Below are positions 31,876 through 40,442 of a DNA stretch of 61,916 nt, one piece after another (position 1 is the first letter of the stretch; every line of letters starts with the position of its first letter). The translations under genes and the position numbers were made by a program. Location: NCBI RefSeq assembly GCF_900099765.1, contig NZ_FNDX01000036.1, forward strand, positions 1 to 61,916. The letters are read 5' to 3'. A model generated the notes under the pieces. It was not told where the DNA came from, made no database searches, and was given only the letters and a program-made list of their open reading frames with translations. Source of the stretch: Paenibacillus typhae. Its GTDB lineage: Bacteria; Bacillota; Bacilli; Paenibacillales; Paenibacillaceae.

Positions 31876-32664
31876 ATGCGGGATAAGCAGGAGGATACCG
31901 TGCCGTTACAAGAGTGGACCCAAAACCGGGAGAGCTGGCCGCTGCTGGAGGAATACTTGCAGCTCCGCAGCGGGCTGCCCGGACCGCGCGCCAACCTGGA
32001 GCTGGCCGCCCGGTTCGCCCGTGCATATGCAGAAACGGAGATCACAGACGCGGCATGGAGCCTGTTGACCATGTGGGTGGAAGATTCAGGGGAATATTTA
32101 CCGTTCTGTGCCGTTCAGGCTGGTGCCGCCCATTATGCATTCGCAGACAGCCTTCGACGCGGCTGGATTAAGAAGGTGCTTAAACAGGCGATGAATGATG
32201 CGAGATGGCGGGTCCGTGAGGCGGCTGCAATCGGACTGCAGTATGTTGGCGAGTATAATTTCTCTGAGCTGCAGGAGCTGCTGGACAGCTGGCGCCCGGA
32301 AGCGACGCTGCTGGATCAGCGTGCCTTTGTAGCCGGCCTGGCTCATCCGCCATTGCTTAAATCCAGGGAGCAGGCACAATACAGCCTGGGTTTGGCTGCT
32401 GAAATCACAGATGGAATCCTGAAAGGTCGATCCGCCGGCTATGATTCCGAACACTTCCGGGTATTGTCCAAGGGGCTGGAATATAGCCTGAGCCTGTTCG
32501 TAGCCGCTGAACCGGAAGCCGGGTTCGCCCTGCTGGGCAGGCTCGTAGCAAGCGGTGATGAACGGATGATCAGAATTGTGAAGAGCAACCTGTCCAAGGC
32601 CAGACTATCTAAAAAGTATCCCGGGCAGGTGGAAGAGCTGCTGGCGGGATTGACATCTGTCTGA
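31876..32664 (+). CDS. HEAT-repeat protein
   Basis: A soluble all-helical protein of 262 residues. Residues about 60-170 show HEAT-type helical pairs (WIKKVLKQAMNDARWRVREA, AIGLQYVGEYNFSELQELL), similar to DNA alkylation repair-like solenoids, but without recognised catalytic residues. The ATG at 31876 has AAGGGAAG upstream; a GTG at 31858 would add six residues. It is probably a binding scaffold. The partner is unknown. Confidence 0.65.
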   Translation: MRDKQEDTVPLQEWTQNRESWPLLEEYLQLRSGLPGPRANLELAARFARAYAETEITDAAWSLLTMWVEDSGEYLPFCAVQAGAAHYAFADSLRRGWIKKVLKQAMNDARWRVREAAAIGLQYVGEYNFSELQELLDSWRPEATLLDQRAFVAGLAHPPLLKSREQAQYSLGLAAEITDGILKGRSAGYDSEHFRVLSKGLEYSLSLFVAAEPEAGFALLGRLVASGDERMIRIVKSNLSKARLSKKYPGQVEELLAGLTSV

Positions 32665-32676
32665 AATGTAACTATT

Positions 32677-32695
32677 ATAGTTGCATCTATAGCTT
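32677..32695 (+). promoter_or_regulatory. operator upstream of Rrf2 gene
   Basis: TGTAACTATTATAGTTGCA is a 19-bp near-palindrome (TGTAAC-N6-AGTTRCA). A second site of the same consensus lies at 33571-33589 and a half site TGCAACTATA at 33545-33554, both at the catE promoter. This suggests autoregulation and control of catE by the Rrf2 protein. Confidence 0.65.
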
Positions 32696-32725
32696 TTGTC
32701 TGAAGGCCTTAAAGGAGAGATACCC

Positions 32726-33148
32726 ATGAACATCAGCACCCGATTTGCGGTTGCTATTCATATTTTGACGTTAATAGACAGCAATAAGGAAGGCAAGAGC
32801 ACATCCGAATGGATTGCCGGCAGCGTGAACACCAATCCGGTGGTCATCCGGCGGCTTACCGGCATGCTGAACAAGGCCGGACTGGTGGAGGTCCGGCCAG
32901 GTGTGGCAGGTGCCAAGCTTACGCGCAGTGCGGCAGAGATTACTCTTCTGGATATATACCGGGCAGTAAATGCTGTAGAGGAAGACAGCCTGTTCTCCGT
33001 GCATGATCATCCAAATCCGGAGTGTCCTGTCGGCAAGAATATCGCAGGTGCGATTGTGCCGGTCTTTTCTATGGCCCAGAAGGCAATGGAGAAGGTGCTG
33101 CAGGAGGTTACGCTCGATCAGATTGTGGACCAGATCCCGGCTGTCTGA
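32726..33148 (+). CDS. Rrf2-family transcriptional regulator
   Basis: A 140-residue regulator. The Rrf2 winged helix starts MNISTRFAVAIHILTLID and continues through NTNPVVIRRLTGMLNKAGLV and VRPGVAGAKLTRSAAEITLL. Only one cysteine is visible in the sensor loop (NPECPVG), so an Fe-S cluster of the IscR/NsrR type is unlikely; it resembles the YwnA-like, cluster-free group. AAAGGAGAG fixes the ATG at 32726. Operators at 32677 and 33545-33589 point to itself and the downstream dioxygenase as targets. Confidence 0.88.
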   Translation: MNISTRFAVAIHILTLIDSNKEGKSTSEWIAGSVNTNPVVIRRLTGMLNKAGLVEVRPGVAGAKLTRSAAEITLLDIYRAVNAVEEDSLFSVHDHPNPECPVGKNIAGAIVPVFSMAQKAMEKVLQEVTLDQIVDQIPAV

Positions 33149-33455
33149 TAAAGGCTGGAACCATGTTCTGGTCCCTATGGAATTCCTCTAAAAGTAATTG
33201 TAGCAAAAATGTGACATTTCCTAAATTTAAGTTGGCTTTCAGCAGGATTTTATCTGATTTTAAGGTTTGGGTAGTATAGTGGAGGTCTCCACCCCCCAGT
33301 GGATGCATTATTGTTAGATCCTGTCGTGCCTCGGCAGGGTCTATTTGTTTATGTAACAGATTGATTATTCTTTTTATCAAACCTTTACCTGCCGTTCATG
33401 TGAATTTAAGCTTCGGGCATTATAGTAATCACATGACCCCCTTATAATAGACTTT

Positions 33456-33490
33456 GACCCTGCCGGACGCCGGCGGGGTCCTTTTTTTAT
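33456..33490 (+). terminator. terminator between Rrf2 gene and catE
   Basis: GACCCTGCCGG and CCGGCGGGGTC pair around ACG, followed by CTTTTTTT. A weaker hairpin (GATCCTG/CAGGGTC at about 33319-33343) lies 5' of it. The rest of 33149-33527 has no gene. Confidence 0.85.
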
Positions 33491-33527
33491 TGCGCCAAAT
33501 TGATCAGATAGCTTCTCATGAAAGTAA

Positions 33528-33589
33528 TTGACAAACTTTTGGGGTGCAACTATACTAAAGTTAGTTAAAGTGTAACGGTAACAGTTACA
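33528..33589 (+). promoter_or_regulatory. catE promoter with Rrf2-type operators
   Basis: -35 TTGACA (33528-33533), 17-bp spacer, -10 TATACT (33551-33556). TGCAACTATA overlaps the -10, and TGTAACGGTAACAGTTACA (33571-33589) covers the early transcribed region. Both share the operator pattern seen before the Rrf2 gene. Confidence 0.75.
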
Positions 33590-33674
33590 AGTGCATGGCA
33601 ATAGTAGCTGAGGTTAACACTAAGCCGTAGAATACCGGATTTAACGGAAGCGGCTATTTCAGGAGGAATTTACT

Positions 33675-34538
33675 ATGACGGCAACAGCAGTTTTGCATGA
33701 GGACACACAGATTGGTCTGGTTCAGATTAGAGTAAGCAATCTTGAGCGGTCGCTTGCTTTTTATCAGAATGTGATCGGATTTCAGGTTTTGCGCCAAAGC
33801 GGGCGGGAAGCAGAATTGACAGCGGACGGGCAGCAGGTGCTGCTGGTGCTGCGGGAGATTGAACACCCGCAGGTGTTAAGCCGCAAGCAGGCAGGCTTGT
33901 ACCACTTCGCCATTCTGCTTCCGGACCGCCCCAGTCTGGGCCTGGTACTTCGCAATCTGATCGCTTCCGGCATAGAGATAGGGCAGGGTGACCATCTGGT
34001 AAGCGAAGCGCTCTATATTCAGGACCCTGACGATAACGGGATTGAGCTATACCGGGACCGCCCGCGTGATACGTGGAAGCGTGATGCCGCCGGAGATTAC
34101 ATTATGACAACGGATCCCGTGGATGTGGACGGATTGCTGGCCGCTTCGGAAGGCTTAACGTGGAACGGGCTGCCTGCAGGAACTGTAATCGGGCATGTGC
34201 ATTTCCATGTAGGCAGCCTTGCGGAAGCGGAGAAATTTTATGTGGCTGCACTTGGCTTTGAGCCGACCACCCGTTACGGTAATTCGGCACTGTTCATCTC
34301 GGCCGGCGGGTATCATCACCATATGGGGCTGAATGTCTGGGCCGGCCAGGGTGCGCCGGCGACTCCGCAGAATGCCCCGGGAATTGATTACTTCACCCTG
34401 CAGCTCCCTGACAGACAGGAGATTGCGGCAGCAGCGAAGCGGGTGCGCGAGGCCGGATATGATGTGAGGGAAACTTCAGACGGAGCCGTTCTGACAGATC
34501 CATGGAACATCGGGATTCATTTAATGGTGCAGAACTAA
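33675..34538 (+). CDS. CatE-like catechol-2,3-dioxygenase (VOC family)
   Basis: A 287-residue ring-cleavage-type dioxygenase made of two vicinal-oxygen-chelate modules (about 10-130 and 168-285). Predicted Fe(II) ligands are His in GHVHFHVG and HHHMGLNVW and Glu around the end of the first or second module (GIELYRDRP). B. subtilis CatE removes catechol and is induced by quinone stress. Here a strong promoter with repressor sites and a nearby Rrf2 gene suggest a similar detoxification response. An AGGAGG site precedes the ATG. Confidence 0.87.
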   Translation: MTATAVLHEDTQIGLVQIRVSNLERSLAFYQNVIGFQVLRQSGREAELTADGQQVLLVLREIEHPQVLSRKQAGLYHFAILLPDRPSLGLVLRNLIASGIEIGQGDHLVSEALYIQDPDDNGIELYRDRPRDTWKRDAAGDYIMTTDPVDVDGLLAASEGLTWNGLPAGTVIGHVHFHVGSLAEAEKFYVAALGFEPTTRYGNSALFISAGGYHHHMGLNVWAGQGAPATPQNAPGIDYFTLQLPDRQEIAAAAKRVREAGYDVRETSDGAVLTDPWNIGIHLMVQN

Positions 34539-34640
34539 CAGGAGGAACTGAGATAGAACAGCCGGAGCATGTCGGCGAACGGTTCACCGTTGTATCGGAA
34601 TCCTAATCCGCACACAATGAAGGAATAATTTGATTGCAGG

Positions 34641-34676
34641 AGGCATAGCCGGGTGATGCGGTTATGCCTTCTTTTG
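34641..34676 (+). terminator. terminator after catE
   Basis: AGGCATA and TATGCCT form the stem, followed by TCTTTT. Nothing else is evident in 34539-34720 apart from a few codons after an AGGAGG that lacks a start. Confidence 0.7.
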
Positions 34677-34739
34677 GGATATAATAAAGTGAAAAATCAA
34701 TGGGATCGGAGCTGATGCAGCCTGGAGACTTTTCTTGCC

Positions 34740-36746
34740 GTGCTTTTACTGCTGGGACTGATTGCGGTATCCAATGTTGTGAACAGGTTCATTCCGTTTG
34801 TGCCGATTCCCCTGATCCAGATCGGGCTTGGTGTCATTGCGGCACTGGTCCCGACGGGGATACATATGCATTTTGAACCTGAGCTTTTTTTTGTACTGTT
34901 TATTGCCCCGCTGCTGTTCAATGACGGCAGGCGGACGCCGCGCGGCGAGCTGTGGAATTTGCGGGCACCGATTCTGCTGCTGGCGCTTGGCCTGGTCTTT
35001 GTGACCGTTATTGTGGCGGGATACGCGATCAACTGGATGATTCCGTCGATTCCGCTGGCGGCAGCCTTTGCACTGGCAGCCATCCTGTCGCCGACCGATG
35101 CGGTAGCGGTCAGCTCGCTGGCCGGAAGGGTGCATCTGCCGGGCAGCATCCACCGGATTCTGGAGGGAGAATCGCTGATGAATGACGCCTCCGGTCTGGT
35201 CGCCTTCAAATTTGCGATTGCCGCTGCAGTTACCGGCGTGTTCTCACTGCCCAAAGCGGCATTAAGCTTTGTGCTGATTGCCGCAGGCGGGCTGCTGCTG
35301 GGAGCGGTGTTGTCTTTTCTGCTGATCCGCCTGAGCGTTTTTCTGCGCCGGTTCGGCATGGAGGACGTTACTATGCATGTGCTGCTGCAGATTCTTACGC
35401 CCTTTATCATCTACCTGATCAGCGAGGAGGTTGGGGTATCCGGTATCCTTGCTGTTGTCGCCGGCGGTGTAGTCTATGCGATTGAGAAGGACCGGGCAGC
35501 TTCACCGCAATACAAACTTCAGCTTGTATCGGCCAGTACCTGGTCGGTGCTGCTGTTTGTTCTGAACGGTCTGGTCTTTCTCATCCTTGGCGTGTCAGTG
35601 CCGGATGTAATTGAGGTTATTTACCGGGATGAATCGCTGAATAATTTCATGGTGTTTGGTTATGTTTTGGTTATTACTGCACTTTTGATTGTGCTGCGCT
35701 TTGTCTGGGTCTATCTCTATTCCCTGATTGAAAGTCTAAGATTTAAAGAGAAACGGACACCGCTCAAATCCCTGCTGATTACCTCTATTTCCGGGGTACG
35801 GGGAGCCGTTACACTGGCGGGGGCCTTTTCCATACCGCTGGCCCTTGGAGACGGAACGCCATTTCCGGAACGTGATCTCATTATAGCGCTGGCTGCAGGC
35901 GTCATTCTGATGTCGCTTGTCATTGCCAGCATCCTGCTTCCGCTGCTGGCAGGCGAAGAAGAAGAAACGGTTCTCCAGGCACCGGGCAGGGGGAATGCCG
36001 AACTGGCGGCAAGATCGGTAGTCATTGATGCCGGGATGAGCATGCTGCGCAGTCTGGTCACCGAGACAGGTGAGCGTGCGAACCAGCCTGCCCTGCTGGA
36101 GTTCACCGACAAGATTGACCGCCTTTGTGCGCTCAGGGCAGACAACGATCCGGCCGCCGAGAAAATGCGCCGTCTGAGCGTGGAAGCCCGGCTCAGCGGA
36201 ATTGAGGCGGAGCGGACCGAGCTGCGGCGGATGACGGAGAACGGGACCATTCCGGCGCCCGTCGCGGTGAAGATGGAGGAAATGCTGGACCATACGGAGT
36301 CCATTCTGTGCCAGCGTTTTGACACGCATGTGAAGTTTTCACTTACCGAGCTCCAGCGGCTGTTCTCCGGTTTGTTTACCGGACGGCTGGGCGGTGAAGA
36401 CGGGCGGCAGGCCATTCAGAATGCCGAAGAAGCCCGCAAAGCCAAGATCGCCATGTGCCAGGCGGCAGTTAGTGCCGTCAGCAGCGGCATCAACGCAGAG
36501 AACCGTGAAGCGGCGCAGCGGGTTATTCATAAATATGAGCAAATCGAATCACGCCTGGAACAGGGCGAAGGCTGGAGCAAAGACGGGGTAATTGACGATC
36601 AGAAGCTGGAGCTGAAGCTGAAGGCAATCCAGGAGCAGCGTGACACGGTGCAGCAGATGTACCAGACCGGGGCGATCAATCTCAAGATTGCCGGCAGGCT
36701 GCGGCGGTTCGTAGATCAATTAGAGACATCTATATGGGAGGATTAA
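34740..36746 (+). CDS. Na+/H+ antiporter, CPA1 family (NhaK-like)
   Basis: A 668-residue cation/proton antiporter. About 12 membrane helices fill residues 1-405, with the ion-binding ILSPTDAVAVSSL and GESLMNDASGL motifs of CPA1 exchangers. A long cytoplasmic helical tail follows. Length and layout match B. subtilis NhaK. The start is ambiguous: GTG 34740 has GGAG 12 nt upstream, but the family usually begins about six residues earlier (ETFLAV here), which would need the CTG at 34722, itself preceded by GGAG at 10 nt. It is followed 2 bp later by an acetyltransferase gene. Confidence 0.9.
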   Translation: MLLLLGLIAVSNVVNRFIPFVPIPLIQIGLGVIAALVPTGIHMHFEPELFFVLFIAPLLFNDGRRTPRGELWNLRAPILLLALGLVFVTVIVAGYAINWMIPSIPLAAAFALAAILSPTDAVAVSSLAGRVHLPGSIHRILEGESLMNDASGLVAFKFAIAAAVTGVFSLPKAALSFVLIAAGGLLLGAVLSFLLIRLSVFLRRFGMEDVTMHVLLQILTPFIIYLISEEVGVSGILAVVAGGVVYAIEKDRAASPQYKLQLVSASTWSVLLFVLNGLVFLILGVSVPDVIEVIYRDESLNNFMVFGYVLVITALLIVLRFVWVYLYSLIESLRFKEKRTPLKSLLITSISGVRGAVTLAGAFSIPLALGDGTPFPERDLIIALAAGVILMSLVIASILLPLLAGEEEETVLQAPGRGNAELAARSVVIDAGMSMLRSLVTETGERANQPALLEFTDKIDRLCALRADNDPAAEKMRRLSVEARLSGIEAERTELRRMTENGTIPAPVAVKMEEMLDHTESILCQRFDTHVKFSLTELQRLFSGLFTGRLGGEDGRQAIQNAEEARKAKIAMCQAAVSAVSSGINAENREAAQRVIHKYEQIESRLEQGEGWSKDGVIDDQKLELKLKAIQEQRDTVQQMYQTGAINLKIAGRLRRFVDQLETSIWED

Positions 36747-36748
36747 CT

Positions 36749-37279
36749 GTGGGGGAAAGAGCAATCGCAGCGGGTGGTCTGGCTTTTGAGGAGATCAGTG
36801 AGGAGCATCTGGCCGGTGTGCTGGATATTTATAATTATTATGTGCTGAATACGACCATTTCGTTTCATACTGAGCCTCAGACGCTGGAGGAAATGAGACA
36901 GTCGGTGTTAAGCGGTGATCCGCGCTATAAATCATATGCCATCCTGCAGGATGGCAGCCTGGCCGGTTATGTGCTTATTGCCAGACATAAGAACAAGCAG
37001 GCCTATGATACATCCGGTGAGATCAGCATCTATCTGCAGCCGGGGGTCGGCGGACAGGGCATAGGCGGTCAAGCGCTAAAGTTTATTGAGCAAAAAGCGG
37101 CCGAACTCAGGTTCCACGTGCTGGTCGCCACCGTCTGCGCAGATAATGAGCCCAGCCGCCGCTTGTTCACAAGACACGGCTATGAGCAGAGTGCCTTGTT
37201 CAGAGAAATCGGCCATAAGTTTGGCAGATGGCTGGATATCGCCAGCTATCAGAAGATTATAGGGCAGGCTTCGATCTGA
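36749..37279 (+). CDS. GNAT-family N-acetyltransferase (Pat/MddA-like)
   Basis: A 176-residue acetyl-CoA-dependent acetyltransferase. The GNAT core shows GEISIYLQPGVGGQGIGGQA (acetyl-CoA loop) and ATVCADNEPSRRLFTRHGYE, typical of the phosphinothricin/methionine sulfoximine acetyltransferase group. The GTG at 36749 is preferred because GGGAGG, in the last codons of the antiporter gene, stands 7 nt before it. It is translationally coupled to the antiporter gene. The substrate is unproven. Confidence 0.88.
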   Translation: MGERAIAAGGLAFEEISEEHLAGVLDIYNYYVLNTTISFHTEPQTLEEMRQSVLSGDPRYKSYAILQDGSLAGYVLIARHKNKQAYDTSGEISIYLQPGVGGQGIGGQALKFIEQKAAELRFHVLVATVCADNEPSRRLFTRHGYEQSALFREIGHKFGRWLDIASYQKIIGQASI

Positions 37280-37318
37280 CCGGAAGCAGTAGCAGCCCTT
37301 TAGGCAGCTAACCCGAAT

Positions 37319-37369
37319 AAAGTCCGCCTGATGCCGGGGAGTATTCCCTGCCTGCAGGCGGACTTATTT
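37319..37369. terminator. bidirectional terminator
   Basis: AAGTCCGCCTG pairs with CAGGCGGACTT, with an internal GGGGA/TCCCT arm. It separates the plus-strand acetyltransferase from the minus-strand ThrE genes. Confidence 0.75.
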
Positions 37370-37377
37370 GCATGTAT

Positions 37378-37800
37378 CTATATCCTTCTCCGGCGGAACA
37401 TTTGGCCCAGCACCTCGCTGAGCACCAGACCGGTAGCGATCGCGCCAGAGAGCAGCAGCGCCTGTACACCGTATTGAATCGCCTGATTATTGTCGTTCTC
37501 TACAAACTTGCGCATGGCATCATACGCCAGCCCACCGGGGACGAGCGGAATGATTCCGCCCACGCTGAAGATGATGACCGGCATTTTGTAGGTGCGGGCA
37601 AAGAACTGGCTGATTACCCCGACAACGACAGTAGCCAGGAAGGTGGCGACCACTGTATCGAGCTGCTTGTCCAGCTCCAGATACAGCACCCAGCCAATCA
37701 TTCCGGCGAACCCGCATTGCAGGAGCGCCCGTGCCGGTGCATTGAACAGGATGCAGAAGGCGGCAGCTGCGAAAAAGCTGGTAACGAATTGCAGAATCAT
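37378..37800 (-). CDS. ThrE-type exporter small subunit (DUF3815)
   Basis: A 140-residue membrane protein with four to five helices and VGGIIPLVPGGLAYDAMRKF, the hallmark loop of the C-terminal half of threonine/serine exporters. It forms the transporter together with the larger subunit encoded 30 bp upstream on the same strand. In Corynebacterium ThrE the two halves are fused; the split form is normal in Bacillota. It exports small amino acids or succinate-like acids; the actual substrate is unknown. Confidence 0.87.
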   Translation of the reverse strand: MILQFVTSFFAAAAFCILFNAPARALLQCGFAGMIGWVLYLELDKQLDTVVATFLATVVVGVISQFFARTYKMPVIIFSVGGIIPLVPGGLAYDAMRKFVENDNNQAIQYGVQALLLSGAIATGLVLSEVLGQMFRRRRI

Positions 37801-37830
37801 GAACGATAGACCTCTTTCACCCCGTATATT

Positions 37831-38598
37831 TTAGAAAAGCGACAGCACAAGGCCGATGCCGGTTCCGATGGCGAACGCGGTCAGGAAGGCGTCAGCCCCC
37901 TTGGACAGGCCTGAAACCAGATGGCCGGCCATCAGATCGCGGACTGCGTTCGTAATAAGCAGACCGGGAACAAGCGGCATTACCGAGCCGATAATAATCT
38001 TGTCCATTTCCTGGCCGATTCCGGCTCTGACCGACAGGAAAGCCAGCAGGCCGATCAGAAAGGAGGCGGAGAACTCGGCGAAGAACCGGATCTGGACAAG
38101 CCGGTGCAGCCAGGTTGCTGCAGCAAAGCCCAGTGCGGAAACCAGCAGGGCCGGGAGCGCGTCCCAGAGGCTGCCCTTGAACATTACAGTGAAGCAGGAG
38201 CCGGTCACGGCAGCAGCTGCGATCTGCATCCAGGCCGGATAGGCATGGGCAGCGTCATCCACGGCCCCAAGGCGTTCGCGGGCTTCAGCTGCTGTCAGCT
38301 GGCGCTCACTGAGCCGGCGGGAAATATCGTTAACCTCCGATACTTTCTTCAGATCGGTAGTCCGTTCCGCAATCCGGAACAGCTTCACCGGCTCTGTTCT
38401 GCTTGTTGTGAACATGATAACCGTCGGGGTCACATAGCTGTGGGCTCCCGGAAATCCCAAGGCTGCAGCCATCCGGGACATGGTATCTTCCACACGGTAG
38501 GTTTCCGCCCCGCTTTGCAGCATGATTTTACCGGCCAGCAGGCACAGGTCGACGATGTCATGCGCGGAAGTGTTGCTGATGTTGCTAGTGCTATCCAA
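37831..38598 (-). CDS. ThrE-type exporter large subunit (DUF1212)
   Basis: A 255-residue protein. The soluble N-terminal part (about 1-115) carries LCLLAGKIMLQSGAETYRVE and TPTVIMFTTSRTE, the DUF1212 signature with a hydrolase-like look. Five membrane helices follow (about 120-255) with GSVMPLVPGLLITNAVRDL. It forms a two-component exporter with the DUF3815 gene downstream. An in-frame ATG with GGAGGAT upstream supports the start. Confidence 0.88.
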   Translation of the reverse strand: MDSTSNISNTSAHDIVDLCLLAGKIMLQSGAETYRVEDTMSRMAAALGFPGAHSYVTPTVIMFTTSRTEPVKLFRIAERTTDLKKVSEVNDISRRLSERQLTAAEARERLGAVDDAAHAYPAWMQIAAAAVTGSCFTVMFKGSLWDALPALLVSALGFAAATWLHRLVQIRFFAEFSASFLIGLLAFLSVRAGIGQEMDKIIIGSVMPLVPGLLITNAVRDLMAGHLVSGLSKGADAFLTAFAIGTGIGLVLSLF

Positions 38599-38743
38599 CT
38601 TCGTTAGATCCTCCCCTGGAATGTTATATATCCGATTGTCGCCGCAATTCCGAAAAAGATCAACCCTTAATCATCCCCATCAGAAAAAAGATGAATTTTA
38701 ACGGAACAATTTTGATTTATTTTGTTGGAGTGACCCCGGTCAT

Positions 38744-39325
38744 TCAATCATCCAGAGTCCATAACCCCGTTGCAACGCCCCCGGCTATAATGGTGAGAAG
38801 GGAGTGGAAGAAGGTTTCCTTGGAAATCAGAAGCCCGCCCGCCCCGATAATCACAATATCGCTCAGAAAAATAAGCACCCCAACATTAAGCGGAATATAC
38901 CTTCTCATAAACTTGGCCAGCAGATCTGTCCCGCCTGTACTGGCTTTATAGCGCAGCATAAGCCCGAGACCGCTGCCCATAAGAAAGCCGCCGATGATTG
39001 CGCTGGAGATGGAGCCGATCTCGATGTAATACAAAAAATAATACTGAAGCGGTGCGAGCAGCTCAATCAAAAAGGATGAAGCCAGGAGGCCGGCTATGCT
39101 GTTGTAAAAAATATCCCGCTCTTTTAGCCAGGCGAGCAGGAAGATGGGGAGGCTGCAGCAGATAACAGCCAGTCCGATTTTGATGCCGGCTATGTAATTA
39201 ATAATCAAGGCAATGCCGATTACTCCGCCATCCAGTATTTTGTAGGGGACCAGAAAAAAGTTGGTTGCGGCTGCAATCAGCAGGCTTCCCAGCAGAATAA
39301 CGGCAAACCGTAAAAATGAGCGCAT
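38744..39325 (-). CDS. YitT family membrane protein
   Basis: A 193-residue integral membrane protein with about five helices, beginning MRSFLRFAVILLGSLLIAAA and including FLVPYKILDGGVIGIALI and GTDLLAKFM, characteristic of the YitT N-terminal domain. The C-terminal DUF2179 domain of full-length relatives (about 280 residues) is absent, so this is the short form. GGAG 9 nt upstream sets the start at 39325; the frame opens earlier at 39391. Function is unknown. Confidence 0.82.
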   Translation of the reverse strand: MRSFLRFAVILLGSLLIAAATNFFLVPYKILDGGVIGIALIINYIAGIKIGLAVICCSLPIFLLAWLKERDIFYNSIAGLLASSFLIELLAPLQYYFLYYIEIGSISSAIIGGFLMGSGLGLMLRYKASTGGTDLLAKFMRRYIPLNVGVLIFLSDIVIIGAGGLLISKETFFHSLLTIIAGGVATGLWTLDD

Positions 39326-39393
39326 ATTCAACATCTCCACAAATAAGGCATGTCTTAATGAATATGCGGAAAGCTGGAAAAAAATAGCCATAA

Positions 39394-39421
39394 TACAAAA
39401 AATCCTGCTTGCGCAGGATTA
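39394..39421 (-). terminator. terminator of DUF3231 gene
   Basis: On the minus strand AATCCTGC pairs with GCAGGATT around GCAA, then TTTTTTGT. Confidence 0.82.
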
Positions 39422-39441
39422 TCAAGTGACAGGTTTCATAT

Positions 39442-39963
39442 TCAGACGGGCACAGGCTCCCGTGACTTAAGCTGAAGCGGCGGCGGCACCAGCCAGCCTT
39501 TCTTTTTGTTCAGATGGAGCAGTGCAAGCCCCAGTACGGTCATTTGCGAATGGAACTTCATGTACATGGCTCCGAGATCCTCGCGGATTGACATACCCGC
39601 AGCCTGGCTGCATACAACCAATCCTGCAGCAGCAGAGGCGGATAATGCTGCTGCAATTTCCGGGTCAGTAAATCTGGCCCCGGCCGGAATGTCTTCGAGC
39701 CTTGCCGATGGACGGTCAGGCAGCTGCGGAGGCGCCATGAAGCCGTTCACCTTCAGCAGCTTGTCACATGCTTTGATTTCCCGGTGCACCTGATCGATAA
39801 AGTCATCAATAATTTCTTTCAGCTCTCTGTCTCCGGCATGATAATGGAAGGTCTGAAAAGCGGATAATGCCATTTTGGCTGAGGCGGAAAATTGCCAAAG
39901 GCCAAATATTTCCCCGTAATGAAGCGGCTCTTCCTTCGGGCTGCCGCTGAGCACTCCTGACAT
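39442..39963 (-). CDS. DUF3231 family protein
   Basis: A 173-residue helical protein with one half-copy of the DUF3231 fold, a ferritin-like/DinB-like four-helix arrangement (LHYGEIFGLWQFSASAKMAL, then FHYHAGDRELKEIIDDF, and MGMYMKF-type end). Conserved PPQLPD lies in the middle. Usual members are about 330 residues with two repeats, so this is a single-repeat version. AAGGAG precedes the ATG at 39963. It is common in spore formers; the role is unknown. Confidence 0.75.
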   Translation of the reverse strand: MSGVLSGSPKEEPLHYGEIFGLWQFSASAKMALSAFQTFHYHAGDRELKEIIDDFIDQVHREIKACDKLLKVNGFMAPPQLPDRPSARLEDIPAGARFTDPEIAAALSASAAAGLVVCSQAAGMSIREDLGAMYMKFHSQMTVLGLALLHLNKKKGWLVPPPLQLKSREPVPV

Positions 39964-40142
39964 ATGCACATCTCCTTATCTTATATAATTAGGAACGTGG
40001 CTTTAGGTTGTCCGGCATAGCTTGTTTTATACAAAACCATAATAAACGAACAAATAAAACTTGCAGCCAGCCATAAAAACGACTATATTAATAGTAATGA
40101 TTACGGATAATATGAATTTTAAATAAAGCAGGTGAACAGCGG

Positions 40143-40367
40143 ATGGATTATACATACAAAGTGCTGCAGAGCGATCTGGATCTTCTGGCAGCCGCCTTAT
40201 CAGAGATACCGGTTGCAGTAGCTGTTAAGGAATATGAGGATGATATTCTGGAGGATGGTGACCGGATCAGGGAATACACGCCGAACTCTGTGAGAATAGG
40301 CGGTTTATCTTACTGCCGGGAGCTGTATGAATTTCGTGCTTATCCGGCTGATATAGGACAATCATAA
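40143..40367 (+). CDS. small hypothetical protein
   Basis: A soluble, acidic 74-residue protein (MDYTYKVLQSDLDLLAAALS) of unknown family. A CAGGTGA site is about 8 nt before the ATG and a strong terminator follows, so it looks like a monocistronic gene. Confidence 0.55.
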   Translation: MDYTYKVLQSDLDLLAAALSEIPVAVAVKEYEDDILEDGDRIREYTPNSVRIGGLSYCRELYEFRAYPADIGQS

Positions 40368-40383
40368 GCTACGCAACTTTTAT

Positions 40384-40436
40384 ATACCCCCATTACTGGC
40401 GTCTGCACATACTCAGATGCCTGGTATGGGGGTATT
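40384..40436. terminator. terminator between convergent genes
   Basis: ATACCCCCAT and ATGGGGGTAT close a long stem that continues with GGCGTCTG / CAGATGCC. It serves the small gene at 40143 and the AraC gene on the other strand. Confidence 0.78.
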
Positions 40437-40442
40437 ATGCTG

